A stretch of DNA of 64,000 nt from assembly GCF_014205015.1 (NCBI RefSeq), contig NZ_JACHMO010000001.1, positions 6,138,001 to 6,202,000 on the forward strand. Direction: 5' to 3'. The first letter of the stretch is position 1; the number at the start of each line of letters is the position of its first letter. Positions 24,606 through 33,560 of the stretch are shown one piece after another. A program made the translations under genes and the position numbers. The notes beneath the pieces are model-generated. The model did no database searches. It had not been told where the DNA came from and saw nothing but the letters and a program-made list of their open reading frames with translations. The stretch comes from Saccharothrix ecbatanensis (GTDB lineage: Bacteria > Actinomycetota > Actinomycetes > Mycobacteriales > Pseudonocardiaceae).

Positions 24606-25214
24606 TCAGGGAGTGGGTTCCTTGGTCAACAGCACCTCGGCGACCTTCTTACCCTGGTCGCAGATGGCGCCGAACCGGGCCGACCCGTCGATCACGATGA
24701 TCCCGATGCCACCACCGGCATAGTCCATCACCAGCACACACGACGGCTGCACCGACGTGTCCGTGGTCCGGTCGAAGTACTTCACCTTCCGGTCCGCCAA
24801 GTCGAACTCGCCGTTGCTCTGCTCCAGCGTGATCGCCTTCCCCTCACGGAACCTGAGCGTCACGCCCACGTCCAGCGAGTCGACCGACGTCTGCCACTTG
24901 CACGACTGGTCGAACGACGTGTCGTACCCGGTGTCGGTGGGCTTGGCGCCCTTGTCCGGCACGTCGTAGGGCAAGTCCTTCCACCCGATCAACGCACAGA
25001 TGTCACCCACCGCCGACGGCTCACTCGACCCCGACGTCGTCGGCGACGGCTTGGTGGACGACTTGCCGGACCCCGTCGGTGTGGGCTTGGTCGAGGTGAA
25101 CGGTGGGTCCACGTCGAGCACCTGTTCCGCCACCGGAGTCCCGTTGACCGTGTACGCGCAAGCGCTCGTCAGACCGAACGCCACCACCAGGAGCGAGATC
25201 ACCACACGCCGCAT
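24606..25214 (-). CDS. DUF3558-family lipoprotein
   Basis: 202 residues from ATG 25214. The lipoprotein signal is RRVVISLLVVAFGLTSAC with lipobox LTSAC. A Ser/Thr/Pro-rich linker (residues 40-70) precedes the DUF3558 domain: GDICALIGWKDLPYDV, one Cys in QSCKWQTS, another in QPSCVLVMDY and a last in GAICDQG. The family is confined to actinobacteria, is cell-surface anchored and has no assigned function. A second, two-domain member is at 32427-33422. Confidence 0.88.
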   Translation of the reverse strand: MRRVVISLLVVAFGLTSACAYTVNGTPVAEQVLDVDPPFTSTKPTPTGSGKSSTKPSPTTSGSSEPSAVGDICALIGWKDLPYDVPDKGAKPTDTGYDTSFDQSCKWQTSVDSLDVGVTLRFREGKAITLEQSNGEFDLADRKVKYFDRTTDTSVQPSCVLVMDYAGGGIGIIVIDGSARFGAICDQGKKVAEVLLTKEPTP

Positions 25215-25272
25215 GGTGCCCACGATGCCAAACGCCGATTCCCACCACTCCATCAGGCCGCGTAACCGACCG

Positions 25273-27051
25273 TCAGACCGAGTAATCGCGGAACCCCTTG
25301 CCGGTCTTGCGACCCAGCCTCCCGGCCTTCACCAGGTGCTCCAACAACGGCGCGGGGGCGAAGCCGGCTTCACGGAACTCCAGGTAGAGCGTCCGCTCGA
25401 TGGCCAGCGACACGTCCAGCCCCACCACGTCCAGCAGCTCGAACGGCCCCATTGGCAACGAGCAGCCGACCTTCATCGCGTTGTCGATGTCGTCGGCCAC
25501 CGCGTAGTGCGCCTCCAACATCTTCACCGCGTCGTTCAGGTACGGGAACAGCAGCGCGTTCACGATGAACCCGGCCCGGTCACCGCAGTGCACCGGCACC
25601 TTGCCCAGATCCAGGCACACCCGCCGGGCGGTGGCCACCACGTCGGCCGACGTCGAGATCGTCTCGACCACCTCGACCAGCTTCATCACCTGGGCCGGGT
25701 TGAAGAAGTGCAGGCCGACCACGTCACCGGGTCGCGCGGTGGCGGCGGCGCACTCGATCACCGGCAGCGACGACGTCGTGGTCGCCAGCACCGCGCCCGG
25801 CTTGCACACCTCGTCCAACGCCTCGAACACGGCCTTCTTGACCGACAGCTCCTCGGCCACCGCCTCGACCACTAGATCGCAATCGGCCAGGTCCGAGAAC
25901 TCGACAACGGGCGTGATGCGGGCCAGCGCCGCGTCCCGATCATCCGCCGACAGCTTGCCGCGCGACACGGCCTTCTCCAACGACTTGCCCACCTTGGCCA
26001 CGGCGGCGGAAGCCTTCTCCGACGACCGAGCCCGCAGCACCACGTCGTACCCGCGCTTGGCGAACACCTCGACGATGCCGGTGGCCATGGTCCCGGTGCC
26101 GATCACCCCGACCCGCTGGACCTCCCGAGTGGGCACGCCCTCCTCGGCGGCAACCGGCGTCTGCACGTCCGGCACGACGACGGGCGAGTCCGGCCCGTCG
26201 TAGGTGTAGAAACCGCGCCCGCTCTTCCGACCCAGCAGACCCGCCGTGATCATCTGCTTCAGCAACGGCGCGGGAGCGTGCAAACGATTGCGCGACTGGT
26301 GGTACATCGTGTCGAGGATTTCGTACGCGGTGTCCAACCCGATCAAGTCGAGCAGCGCCAACGGACCCATCGGGTAGCCGCAGCCGTACCGCATGGCCGC
26401 GTCGAGGTCTTCCCTTGTCGCGTAACGGGATTCGTACATCCGGACCGCGTGGTTCAGGTACCCGAACAGCAGCGCGTTGGCGATGAACCCGGCCCGGTCG
26501 CCGATCACGACCGGCGTCTTGCCCAGCCCCTCCACGAACGCCACCACGTCGGTCACCACGTCGGGCTCGGTGACGACCGTCCGGATCACCTCGACCAGCT
26601 TCAACACCGGCGTGGGGTTGAAGAAGTGCATCCCGACGACCTTGCCCGGCCGTCCCGTGTGGACACCGATCTCGGTGATCGACAGCGACGACGTGTTGGA
26701 CGCGAACACCGTGTCCGGGCCGCAGATCCGGTCCAGCTCGGCGAACACCTCGGCCTTGAGCTCGATCCGCTCCGGCACCGCCTCGATCACGAGGTCCGCA
26801 CCCGCCAACGCGTCCAGCGACGTGGCATACGAGATGCGGGCCAGCGTGGCGTCCCGATCAGCCGAAGAGAGCTTCCCGCCCGCCACGGCGCGGTCCGTCG
26901 AGTGGGTCAGATGACCACGACCTCGGTCCAGAGCGGTCTCGTCCACGTCCACCGCCACGACAGTGACGCCGGTCCGGGCGAGCACCTCGGCGATACCGGC
27001 GCCCATGGTGCCGAGACCGACGATTCCGACCGTGTTGAACTGGCGCGTCAC
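25273..27051 (-). CDS. Fused double 3-hydroxybutyryl-CoA dehydrogenase
   Basis: 592 residues from GTG 27051 with GGGAGGT upstream. Two complete dehydrogenase copies in one chain: residues 1-285 (VGIVGLGTMGAGIAEVL, catalytic His and Glu in GMHFFNPTPVLKLVEVI) and about 312-592 (VGVIGTGTMATGIVEVF, GLHFFNPAQVMKLVEVV). Each keeps a Rossmann domain, the catalytic pair and the C-terminal dimerisation domain ending GRKSGRGFYTYD or GRKTGKGFRDYS. A single unit of this family is about 285 residues. It converts acetoacetyl-CoA to 3-hydroxybutyryl-CoA, the second step of the ethylmalonyl-CoA route. A regulon operator lies 24 bp upstream of the start. Confidence 0.94.
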   Translation of the reverse strand: MTRQFNTVGIVGLGTMGAGIAEVLARTGVTVVAVDVDETALDRGRGHLTHSTDRAVAGGKLSSADRDATLARISYATSLDALAGADLVIEAVPERIELKAEVFAELDRICGPDTVFASNTSSLSITEIGVHTGRPGKVVGMHFFNPTPVLKLVEVIRTVVTEPDVVTDVVAFVEGLGKTPVVIGDRAGFIANALLFGYLNHAVRMYESRYATREDLDAAMRYGCGYPMGPLALLDLIGLDTAYEILDTMYHQSRNRLHAPAPLLKQMITAGLLGRKSGRGFYTYDGPDSPVVVPDVQTPVAAEEGVPTREVQRVGVIGTGTMATGIVEVFAKRGYDVVLRARSSEKASAAVAKVGKSLEKAVSRGKLSADDRDAALARITPVVEFSDLADCDLVVEAVAEELSVKKAVFEALDEVCKPGAVLATTTSSLPVIECAAATARPGDVVGLHFFNPAQVMKLVEVVETISTSADVVATARRVCLDLGKVPVHCGDRAGFIVNALLFPYLNDAVKMLEAHYAVADDIDNAMKVGCSLPMGPFELLDVVGLDVSLAIERTLYLEFREAGFAPAPLLEHLVKAGRLGRKTGKGFRDYSV

Positions 27052-27075
27052 TGTTTACCTCCCACTCACCGGAGT

Positions 27076-27093
27076 GGCTACCGGACGGTAACT
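27076..27093. promoter_or_regulatory. GTTAC-N6-GTAAC-type operator upstream of the double dehydrogenase
   Basis: GGCTACC-GGAC-GGTAACT, 24 bp before the start codon and just upstream of the ribosome-binding site. One half is exact, the other has one change in the core. Confidence 0.62.
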
Positions 27094-27186
27094 TGACGCG
27101 ACTATCCCACGGTCGTCACGCGTCGTTCGCGTGAGCTTCACCATCGGTATCGTGCAAGTAATCGGTCCAGGGCACGTCTCAACAGC

Positions 27187-27846
27187 TCATTCGTCGAACC
27201 GGCGCGCGGCCAGCTCCTCCACCCGCCGCACGGCCTCCGCCGCGTCGGCGCCACTCGCCGCGACCTCGATCCGCGCACCACCGGGCGCGCCCAACCCCAT
27301 CAACGCCAGCACGCTCTTGGCGTCCGCCTCCTCCTCCCCGAACCGCACCACCACCGCGGCGTCCAACGAGGCCAACGCCCGCGCCACCAACGCCGCCGGC
27401 CGAGCGTGCAGCCCGACGGAGTTCGTCAACGAGACCTCCGCCCGCACCACATCCCCACCCACCTCGACCGAGTCCTGCCCACCACCACCGGCCGAAACAG
27501 CAGCCGCCGCCACCTCCGGCAGGCCGGCGCCACCCTGCGCGCGAACGGCAGCAGCCACCGCGCCCTCGACCAACGGCGCGTCCACGACCATGACCGACCC
27601 GGCAGCCTCCTCAGCAGCCATGTCGGCGACCATCTTCGCGCTGCCAAGATCGAACAGAACCACCACACCGGCACCCGAATCGGCTTGGGAAATGGCCTCC
27701 CCGACAGCCTCGTAGGAAGTGCCCAACCCGCCCATCCCATCCCCGCCGGACGGCACGATCTTCACCGAAGGCGCCATCTGACCGGCCAACTCGGCCACCC
27801 CGAAAGCCAGCTGCCGACTGTGCGACACCACCACCAGCCCGATCAC
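27187..27846 (-). CDS. dhaM: DhaM-type phosphotransfer subunit of dihydroxyacetone kinase
   Basis: 219 residues from GTG 27846, overlapping the dhaL stop codon as GTGA. An EIIA-Man-like domain (residues 1-125) has the phospho-His in GLVVVSHSRQLAFGV. It is followed by an HPr-like domain with phospho-His in NSVGLHARPAALVA. The third, EI-like domain of E. coli DhaM is absent, so phosphate must come from EI and HPr of the cell's PTS. DhaM rephosphorylates ADP bound to DhaL. It is last in the dhaK-dhaL-dhaM operon. Confidence 0.92.
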   Translation of the reverse strand: MIGLVVVSHSRQLAFGVAELAGQMAPSVKIVPSGGDGMGGLGTSYEAVGEAISQADSGAGVVVLFDLGSAKMVADMAAEEAAGSVMVVDAPLVEGAVAAAVRAQGGAGLPEVAAAAVSAGGGGQDSVEVGGDVVRAEVSLTNSVGLHARPAALVARALASLDAAVVVRFGEEEADAKSVLALMGLGAPGGARIEVAASGADAAEAVRRVEELAARRFDE

Positions 27847-28472
27847 CGCGCACGCCCCGCGAACGTCCGAAGCAGCAACGACGTCGAGCGCGCCCCCGGA
27901 TCAAGATGACCGGCACTCCGCTCGCCCAGGTACGACGCACGCCCCTTCCGCGCCACCAACGGCACGGTCGAATCGGCCCCCAACTCCGCCGCATCAGCCG
28001 CCGCCGACAACACCTCGGCCACCCCACCACCACTTGCCGCGACAGACTCGGCAGCAGCCACCGCAGGCGTGAGGGCGTCCACCATCGTCTTGTCCCCCAC
28101 CTCGGCCTTACCGCGCGCCACGACGCCCTCCAGCGCGGCCCGCAACGCCTTGGCCACCACCGTGCCGTCCATCGAAGCGACGTCACCGACCGACGTGGCC
28201 GCACGCAGGAACGCCGTCCCGTACAACGGCCCGGCCGCGCCACCCACCGTGGAGATCAAAGTCGTCGCCACCAACCTCAACACCCCACCCGGCGACGCGG
28301 GCGCATGACCGTCCAGTTTGGACACCAACGCGGTGAACCCGCGAGCCATGTTCTCGCCGTGGTCGCCGTCGCCGATCTCCCGGTCCAACCGCAGCAGCTC
28401 GTCCCGGTGCTCCACCACCACCGCCGCCACCGCACGCATCGCCTCGGCGACGGATTCCGCCGTGCACTCCAT
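27843..28472 (-). CDS. dhaL: Dihydroxyacetone kinase ADP-binding subunit
   Basis: 209 residues from ATG 28472. The nucleotide and Mg site of the DhaL fold is plain: RLDREIGDGDHGENMARGF, then STVGGAAGPLYGTAFLRA and VGDKTMVDALTPA. DhaL carries tightly bound ADP/ATP as a coenzyme and passes phosphate to dihydroxyacetone held by DhaK. Start and stop codons of dhaK and dhaL overlap (TGATG), which shows translational coupling. The operon order K-L-M matches the PTS-dependent enzyme. Confidence 0.93.
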   Translation of the reverse strand: MECTAESVAEAMRAVAAVVVEHRDELLRLDREIGDGDHGENMARGFTALVSKLDGHAPASPGGVLRLVATTLISTVGGAAGPLYGTAFLRAATSVGDVASMDGTVVAKALRAALEGVVARGKAEVGDKTMVDALTPAVAAAESVAASGGGVAEVLSAAADAAELGADSTVPLVARKGRASYLGERSAGHLDPGARSTSLLLRTFAGRAR

Positions 28473-29473
28473 CAGACACCCCACCGCAGCGCCGGCGTGT
28501 GCACGGGCGCGTCCCACAGCTCGACCATCTCGTCGTCCAACTTCAGCAACGTCAGGCTCATGCCCTGCATCTCCATGCTCGTGATGAACGGGCCGACCAA
28601 CCGCCGCTCCACCGTGATCCCCCGCTCGGCAAGGAGCCGCTCCGCGATCCCGTGCGCCAGGTACAGCTCGATCAGCGGCGTCCCACCCATGCCATTCGTG
28701 AACAGCAGGACGCGATCCCCGTCCCCGAACGGCAGGTCTTCCAGAATCGGGTCCAACAAAGCAGGCACCAACTCCTCGGCGGTCCCCACCTTCACCCGCT
28801 GACGACCGGGCTCACCGTGGATGCCGATCCCCAACTCCATCTCGTCATCCGCCAACGTGAACGAAGGCTCCCCCGCGTGCGGCACGGTGCAGGCCGTCAA
28901 CGCCAACCCCATCGACCGGACCTGCGCGACAACCCGCCGCGCCAACGCCTCACAGCCATCAAGGTCGACCCCGCGCTCGGCCGCCGCCCCGACGATCTTC
29001 TCCAGCAGAACAGTCCCACCCACACCGCGCCGACCAGCCGTGAACAGCGAGTCCTTGACCGCGACGTCGTCATCGATCACAACGGTCCGCACGTCCACGC
29101 CATCAGCCGCCGCCAGCTCGGCGGCAGTCTCGAAGTTCAGCACGTCACCGGTGTAGTTCTTCACGACCAGCAACGCCCCCGCACCACCATCGGTACGAGT
29201 CACAGCCGCCGCGACCTGGTCAGGAGTAGGCGAGGTGAAAACAGCACCAGGACAGGCCGCGTCGAGCATCCCCCGCCCGACGAACCCGCCGTGCAACGGC
29301 TCATGCCCCGACCCACCACCGGAGATCAGAGCGACCTTGCGGGACACCGGAGCATCCGCCCGAACCACCACCGCCGGGTCGTAATGGATCTCCAAAAGGT
29401 CCGCGTGCGCAAGCGCCATCCCGCGCAACGCGTCCACCACCACTGTCGCCGGATCGTTGATGATCTTCTTCAC
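28472..29473 (-). CDS. dhaK: Dihydroxyacetone kinase substrate-binding subunit
   Basis: 333 residues from GTG 29473, with GGGAGG 6 nt upstream; an ATG 27 nt earlier lacks such a site. Family motifs include [18 protein letters not shown] (substrate loop), [13 protein letters not shown] and the His that binds dihydroxyacetone covalently in [11 protein letters not shown]. It begins the dhaKLM operon. Substrate would come from glycerol oxidation or aldol cleavage, and product dihydroxyacetone phosphate enters glycolysis. No glycerol dehydrogenase is adjacent. Confidence 0.94.
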   Translation of the reverse strand: MKKIINDPATVVVDALRGMALAHADLLEIHYDPAVVVRADAPVSRKVALISGGGSGHEPLHGGFVGRGMLDAACPGAVFTSPTPDQVAAAVTRTDGGAGALLVVKNYTGDVLNFETAAELAAADGVDVRTVVIDDDVAVKDSLFTAGRRGVGGTVLLEKIVGAAAERGVDLDGCEALARRVVAQVRSMGLALTACTVPHAGEPSFTLADDEMELGIGIHGEPGRQRVKVGTAEELVPALLDPILEDLPFGDGDRVLLFTNGMGGTPLIELYLAHGIAERLLAERGITVERRLVGPFITSMEMQGMSLTLLKLDDEMVELWDAPVHTPALRWGV

Positions 29474-29541
29474 GGTGACCTCCCGATCGACGCTGATCAC
29501 CCCATTACTACTCCACCGGAAGCGGCCCGGAAAGCGGAAGC

Positions 29542-29560
29542 TACGGTGAGGCTGCCCTAA
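29542..29560. promoter_or_regulatory. IdeR/DtxR iron box
   Basis: TACGGTGAGGCTGCCCTAA matches the DtxR/IdeR consensus TTAGGTTAGGCTAACCTAA at 14 of 19 positions, including the AGGCT centre and the CCTAA end. It lies 44 bp before the start of the siderophore-binding lipoprotein gene, as expected for iron repression. Confidence 0.65.
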
Positions 29561-29604
29561 GAACAGCAGGTCAGTGACCTGGAGTAGCGGAGGAAACCCC
29601 TAGA

Positions 29605-30606
29605 GTGGCAATCACCAGGATCGCGGCCCTGCTCGTCACCGCACTCGCCCTCAGCGCGTGCGGCCAAGCTGAAACCGCCGACAAGCCCGCAGTGGCCCAG
29701 GGTGGCGCGGAATTCGGCCAGGCGGGACAGAAGAGCTCCGGTTTCGGAACGGACGCCCAACCAGGCCAGTTCCCCCGGACGATCAAGCACGCCATGGGCG
29801 AGACGGTCATCGAGAAGCGCCCCGAACGAGTGGTAGTCCTCGACGGCGGCGAACTCGACAACGTGGTCGCGCTCGGCATCAAGCCCGTAGGCGTCGCCTA
29901 CCCCGACGGCGCACCCACGATGCCGACCTACGTCGGTGACAAGGCGGGCACCCCGGAGAACGTCGGCGGCATCACCAGCCTGAACCTGGAAACGATCGCC
30001 AAGCTCCAGCCGGACCTGATCATCGGCTCACAACTGCGCGCCGAGCAGCAGTACCCCAAGCTGTCCGAGATCGCCCCCACCGTCTTCGCCGTCCGCCCCG
30101 GCTACACCTGGAAGGAGAACTTCCGCCTCAACGCCGCGGCACTTGACCGCGTCACCGAGGCCGAGAAGCTCATCACCGACTACGAGGCCCACGCCAAGCA
30201 GGTCGGCGAGAACATCGAGCGCAAGGCAGGCAAGCGCCCCACCGTCACCATGCTCCGCTTCATGCCGGGCAAGACCAGGCTCTACGCCAAGAAGTCGTTC
30301 ATCGGCACCATCCTGATCGACGCAGGCATCCCCCAGCCCCAGGCCAGCCAGGCAGACGACCTGGCGGTAGAGGTCAGCACCGAGCAGATCAGCCAGGCCG
30401 ACGGCGACTGGATCCTCATCGGCACCTACGGCGACCAGACCAAGACCGCCCAACAGCAAGTCCAAGGCGGCCCGCTCTGGCAGACCCTCAGCGCAGTCAA
30501 GGCCGGCCACGCCAAGCTCGTAAGCGACGAAACCTGGTTCCTAGGCCTAGGCGTCCTAGCCGCAGAAGAAGTCCTGACCGACCTGGAACAAACCCTCACG
30601 ACCTAA
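29605..30606 (+). CDS. Iron-siderophore ABC transporter substrate-binding lipoprotein
   Basis: 333 residues from GTG 29605 (GGAGG 11 nt upstream). The lipoprotein signal is AITRIAALLVTALALSAC, lipobox LSAC. The mature part is a helical-backbone class III binding protein (FepB/FhuD type): TVIEKRPERVVVLDGGELDNVVALGIKPVGVAY in the N-lobe, LETIAKLQPDLIIGSQ, then a long connecting helix and a C-lobe. It captures ferric siderophore at the cell surface. No permease or ATPase gene is adjacent, so it must use a transporter encoded elsewhere. An IdeR box lies upstream. Confidence 0.9.
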   Translation: MAITRIAALLVTALALSACGQAETADKPAVAQGGAEFGQAGQKSSGFGTDAQPGQFPRTIKHAMGETVIEKRPERVVVLDGGELDNVVALGIKPVGVAYPDGAPTMPTYVGDKAGTPENVGGITSLNLETIAKLQPDLIIGSQLRAEQQYPKLSEIAPTVFAVRPGYTWKENFRLNAAALDRVTEAEKLITDYEAHAKQVGENIERKAGKRPTVTMLRFMPGKTRLYAKKSFIGTILIDAGIPQPQASQADDLAVEVSTEQISQADGDWILIGTYGDQTKTAQQQVQGGPLWQTLSAVKAGHAKLVSDETWFLGLGVLAAEEVLTDLEQTLTT

Positions 30607-30664
30607 CAACACAAAACCAGGCCGCAGAACTTTGACACCCACCCAAACCACCAGGAACCCACAA

Positions 30665-30798
30665 GGCTCGATTTGACATGGGTTCGGGTGCCATAGGCTG
30701 GACGAAGCCGGGCAGGCTTGGCGGACGCTCTTCCCGCCATGCCTGCCCGGCTTTGGCCTGCCTGGGGTGCCCGTAAGGGCCCCATGTCAAATCGAGCC
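30665..30798. repeat. Nested inverted repeats between convergent genes
   Basis: Outer arms of 18 bp (30665-30682 and 30781-30798; GGCTCGATTTGACATGGG) are perfect. Inner arms of 20 bp (30705-30724 and 30734-30753; AAGCCGGGCAGGCTTGGCGG) match at 19 of 20 around a 9-nt loop. The structure fills the gap between the siderophore-binding gene and the aldehyde dehydrogenase gene. It could be a bidirectional terminator or a small palindromic element. Confidence 0.85.
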
Positions 30799-30842
30799 GA
30801 ACCCACCCACCCACGCACACACACCCAACCAAACCCAACCCA

Positions 30843-32348
30843 CTACCGCCCGTACAACACCCGAACCAACCGCACAACCCGCCGAATAGTCCGAGACCCC
30901 CGCTCATAGGTCATCGGATCCAGCACCGCCCCAAACCGCTTCCGAGTAACCGAATGGGCATACGTGAACTCCCGCAACCCATCCTCCCCATGAATCCGCC
31001 CGAACCCGGAATCACCGACCCCACCAAACGGCAGCCCAGGCACCGACGCATAAGCCAGCACGGAATTCACCGAAACCATCCCGCACCGCAACTTACCCGC
31101 CAGCTCCTCCCCCCGATTCCGGGAGAAAACCGAAGCGCCCAACCCGTAGGCCAACGAGTTGGCCTGCCGAACCGCCTCATCCGCGTCGGCAACCCGGTTG
31201 ATCACCAACGTAGGCCCGAACGTCTCCTCCACCGCCGCCTTGGCGTCAGCCGGCACGTCCACCAGCACCACCGGCTCCACATACGGCGCCCGGATCGACT
31301 CCAGCCCACCCACGACCGCCCGCGCCCCACGCTCCAACGCGTCCGCGACGTGCGACTGGATGATCCCCACCTGCGCCGGCATGGTGATCGGCCCGAAATC
31401 GGCATTCGACTGGCCACCGGGCCGCAGTTTCGACGCCTTCTCCGTCACCAACCGGACAAACTCTTCGTAAACGGCCTCAGCCACGTAAACCCGCTCAACC
31501 CCGGCGCAAGTCTGCCCGGCGTTGAAGATCCCACCCCACACCGCACCATCGGCCGCCGCCATCACATCAGCGTCCTCGGCCACGATCATCGGGTCCTTGC
31601 CGCCGCACTCCAGCAACACCGGCGTCAAAGACTCGGCACAAGCCGCCATGACCTTCTTGCCAGTCTGCGTGGACCCGGTAAACGCCAGCTTGTCCACTCC
31701 GGACTTGCACAACGCAGCGCCCACGTCACCAAATCCGGTCACCACCTGGAACACCGGAAACTCCGGCACGACCTCGCCGAACGTCGACGCCAGGAAAACG
31801 CCCACCCCCGGCGTGAACTCGGAAGGCTTGAACACCACCGTGTTCCCCGCCGCCAACGCGTAAGCGATCGAACCCATGGGCGTGAACGCCGGGTAGTTCC
31901 ACGGCCCGATCACCCCGACCACACCCAACGGCCGGTACTCCAGCGACGCCGCGTGGTTGTACATCAGCATTCCGGACGAGATCTTGCGCTTGCCCAGCAC
32001 CTTCCCCGCGTGCTTGGCCGCCCAATGCAAGTGGTCGATCACCAACGCCAACTCGGTACGCGCGTCGTCCGCGGACTTCCCGGTCTCCGCGCTGATCAAC
32101 GTCTGGAGTTCCTCCAGCCGTTTGACCAGCAGCTTCCTCCAGGCGTCCAGCCGAGCACGCCGCCCGTCGAACCCGAGCTCCGCCCAGAACTCGGACGCGT
32201 CACGCGCCATCCGCACGGCCTCGCGCACGTCGTCCTCCGACGCCACGGAGTGGTGGCCGACGACTTCGCCGGTGCGGGGGTCGAGCGAGGCGAACCGCCG
32301 GCCCTCGTCCTCGCCCCGCGCCGGAGTGGTGGGAGCGGTCTGCGTCAT
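30843..32348 (-). CDS. Aldehyde dehydrogenase (succinic-semialdehyde-like)
   Basis: 501 residues from ATG 32348 with GGAGGG 4 nt upstream. Family hallmarks: GVVGVIGPWNYPAFTPM, FTGSTQTGKKVMAAC, Glu in LLECGGKDPM, nucleophilic Cys in FNAGQTCAGVERVYV and FGGVGDSGFGR. The closest named type is the succinic-semialdehyde dehydrogenase group of actinobacteria. The C-terminus is basic and hydrophobic (RRVVRLVRVLYGR), perhaps for membrane contact. Its promoter carries the same inverted repeat as the ethylmalonyl-CoA genes, so its physiological substrate may be an aldehyde linked to that metabolism. Confidence 0.92.
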   Translation of the reverse strand: MTQTAPTTPARGEDEGRRFASLDPRTGEVVGHHSVASEDDVREAVRMARDASEFWAELGFDGRRARLDAWRKLLVKRLEELQTLISAETGKSADDARTELALVIDHLHWAAKHAGKVLGKRKISSGMLMYNHAASLEYRPLGVVGVIGPWNYPAFTPMGSIAYALAAGNTVVFKPSEFTPGVGVFLASTFGEVVPEFPVFQVVTGFGDVGAALCKSGVDKLAFTGSTQTGKKVMAACAESLTPVLLECGGKDPMIVAEDADVMAAADGAVWGGIFNAGQTCAGVERVYVAEAVYEEFVRLVTEKASKLRPGGQSNADFGPITMPAQVGIIQSHVADALERGARAVVGGLESIRAPYVEPVVLVDVPADAKAAVEETFGPTLVINRVADADEAVRQANSLAYGLGASVFSRNRGEELAGKLRCGMVSVNSVLAYASVPGLPFGGVGDSGFGRIHGEDGLREFTYAHSVTRKRFGAVLDPMTYERGSRTIRRVVRLVRVLYGR

Positions 32349-32379
32349 CGGGCCCTCCAAGCAATACACAAAACGCGGG

Positions 32380-32397
32380 CGTTACTCGACAGTAACG
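32380..32397. promoter_or_regulatory. GTTAC-N6-GTAAC operator upstream of aldehyde dehydrogenase
   Basis: CGTTACT-CGAC-AGTAACG is a perfect 7-bp inverted repeat with a 4-bp centre, 31 bp before the ATG. Confidence 0.65.
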
Positions 32398-32426
32398 GGT
32401 AGGTCCGGACGGTGTCAGCCCCCGTT

Positions 32427-33422
32427 TCAGGCTTTCGGGATCTTGCCCACCAGCCCCTTGGCGAACGCCACAGCCGTGGCGCACCGGTCGAACTGCGACT
32501 CCTTCGGCCCGGCGGACTTCACCTCGACCACCTCGCCCTTGTTCTCGTCCCCGACGAGTTGCACCCACTTGACCTCGCACGACGGGAACGCCGTCACGCT
32601 GTCCACCTGGTAGCCGGTCACCCCGCCACCCAGGTCGACCTCGGTCTGCTTGTCGTCGAAGTCGCGGTCACGCGGGACGAACGTGGCACGGAAGTCCAGC
32701 GTCAGCTCACGGTCGTCACCCACCCACGAGCAGTTGTGCAGCCCATACGGGTACACCCGACGGTCGGCGCCCACCGCCGTGTCGATCGCCGCCTGGTCCG
32801 GCAGCGCACACGGGTCCAGCGTGATCAGCGAGCCCTTGACCGGCTCCCTGGTGGGCGGGTCCTCCCTGATCCGCTTGACCACCGACTCCGCGACCACCCG
32901 CCCGGGCGTGCACGCGTCGCCGTCCTCGTAGCCGATCTGCACGGTGATGCCCAGGCCCGGCTTGTCCTGGGTGATCACCGAGACGAAGCAGGCGCTGTTC
33001 TCCAGCGTTTGCTCGTGGCTGCGCAGGCCGGCGATCTGCTTGTCCGCGTTCTTCAGCTCGGAGGTCATGGTCTGACCGGTTTCGACGGTGACCGCGAGGT
33101 CCTTGCCCGCCTTGTCCTTCATGAAGTTCGAGCACCTGGCGTACCCGCTGCGCGACTGGTCGCCGGGCGTGCCGAACTGCTTCAGCACTTCCTCGTCCAG
33201 CAGCTCGCACGGGTCGATCAGCCGCATCTTGTCCGACGCGAACGCCGGTTCGACCGGTTCCCCGTCCGGCGCCGGCGTGGTGCGCGTCGTCCCGGTCGGA
33301 TCGGACACCTTCTCCGCGTTCGCCGGGATCGTGGTGCGCGGGAACTTCTGCTTGGCCAGATCCGCCCCGGCGCAGCCGGCAAGGAGGAGGATCGCGCTCA
33401 GGACGGCGACGAGACGGTGCAC
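32427..33422 (-). CDS. Lipoprotein with two DUF3558-like halves
   Basis: 331 residues from GTG 33422. The lipoprotein signal is HRLVAVLSAILLLAGC (lipobox LAGC). After a Pro/Thr linker come two similar domains. The first is residues 65-190 (LIDPCELLDEEVLKQFG, then YARCSNFM and NSACFVSV). The second is about 205-331 (TLDPCALPDQAAIDTAVG, then HNCSWVG and FPSCEVKW). Both follow the D-P-C start and Cys spacing of DUF3558, so this looks like an internal duplication. Function unknown. TACCGT 7 nt before the GTG indicates leaderless expression; an ATG 30 nt upstream is the alternative. Confidence 0.85.
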   Translation of the reverse strand: MHRLVAVLSAILLLAGCAGADLAKQKFPRTTIPANAEKVSDPTGTTRTTPAPDGEPVEPAFASDKMRLIDPCELLDEEVLKQFGTPGDQSRSGYARCSNFMKDKAGKDLAVTVETGQTMTSELKNADKQIAGLRSHEQTLENSACFVSVITQDKPGLGITVQIGYEDGDACTPGRVVAESVVKRIREDPPTREPVKGSLITLDPCALPDQAAIDTAVGADRRVYPYGLHNCSWVGDDRELTLDFRATFVPRDRDFDDKQTEVDLGGGVTGYQVDSVTAFPSCEVKWVQLVGDENKGEVVEVKSAGPKESQFDRCATAVAFAKGLVGKIPKA

Positions 33423-33429
33423 GACGTGC

Positions 33430-33435
33430 ACGGTA
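33430..33435 (-). promoter_or_regulatory. -10 box for a leaderless lipoprotein transcript
   Basis: On the minus strand TACCGT ends exactly 7 nt before GTG 33422. This decides the start over the upstream ATG. Confidence 0.5.
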
Positions 33436-33560
33436 GCGACCGACTGCGCCATTCGGGGCGGGAACCCTGTGTTCGCCCTCACGGCAGTGCTCGGGAACGA
33501 TCCAGAAGATCGACGCGCTGCACCTGGTGACCCCGATGAAACCGACGAGAGGAGCACCGA

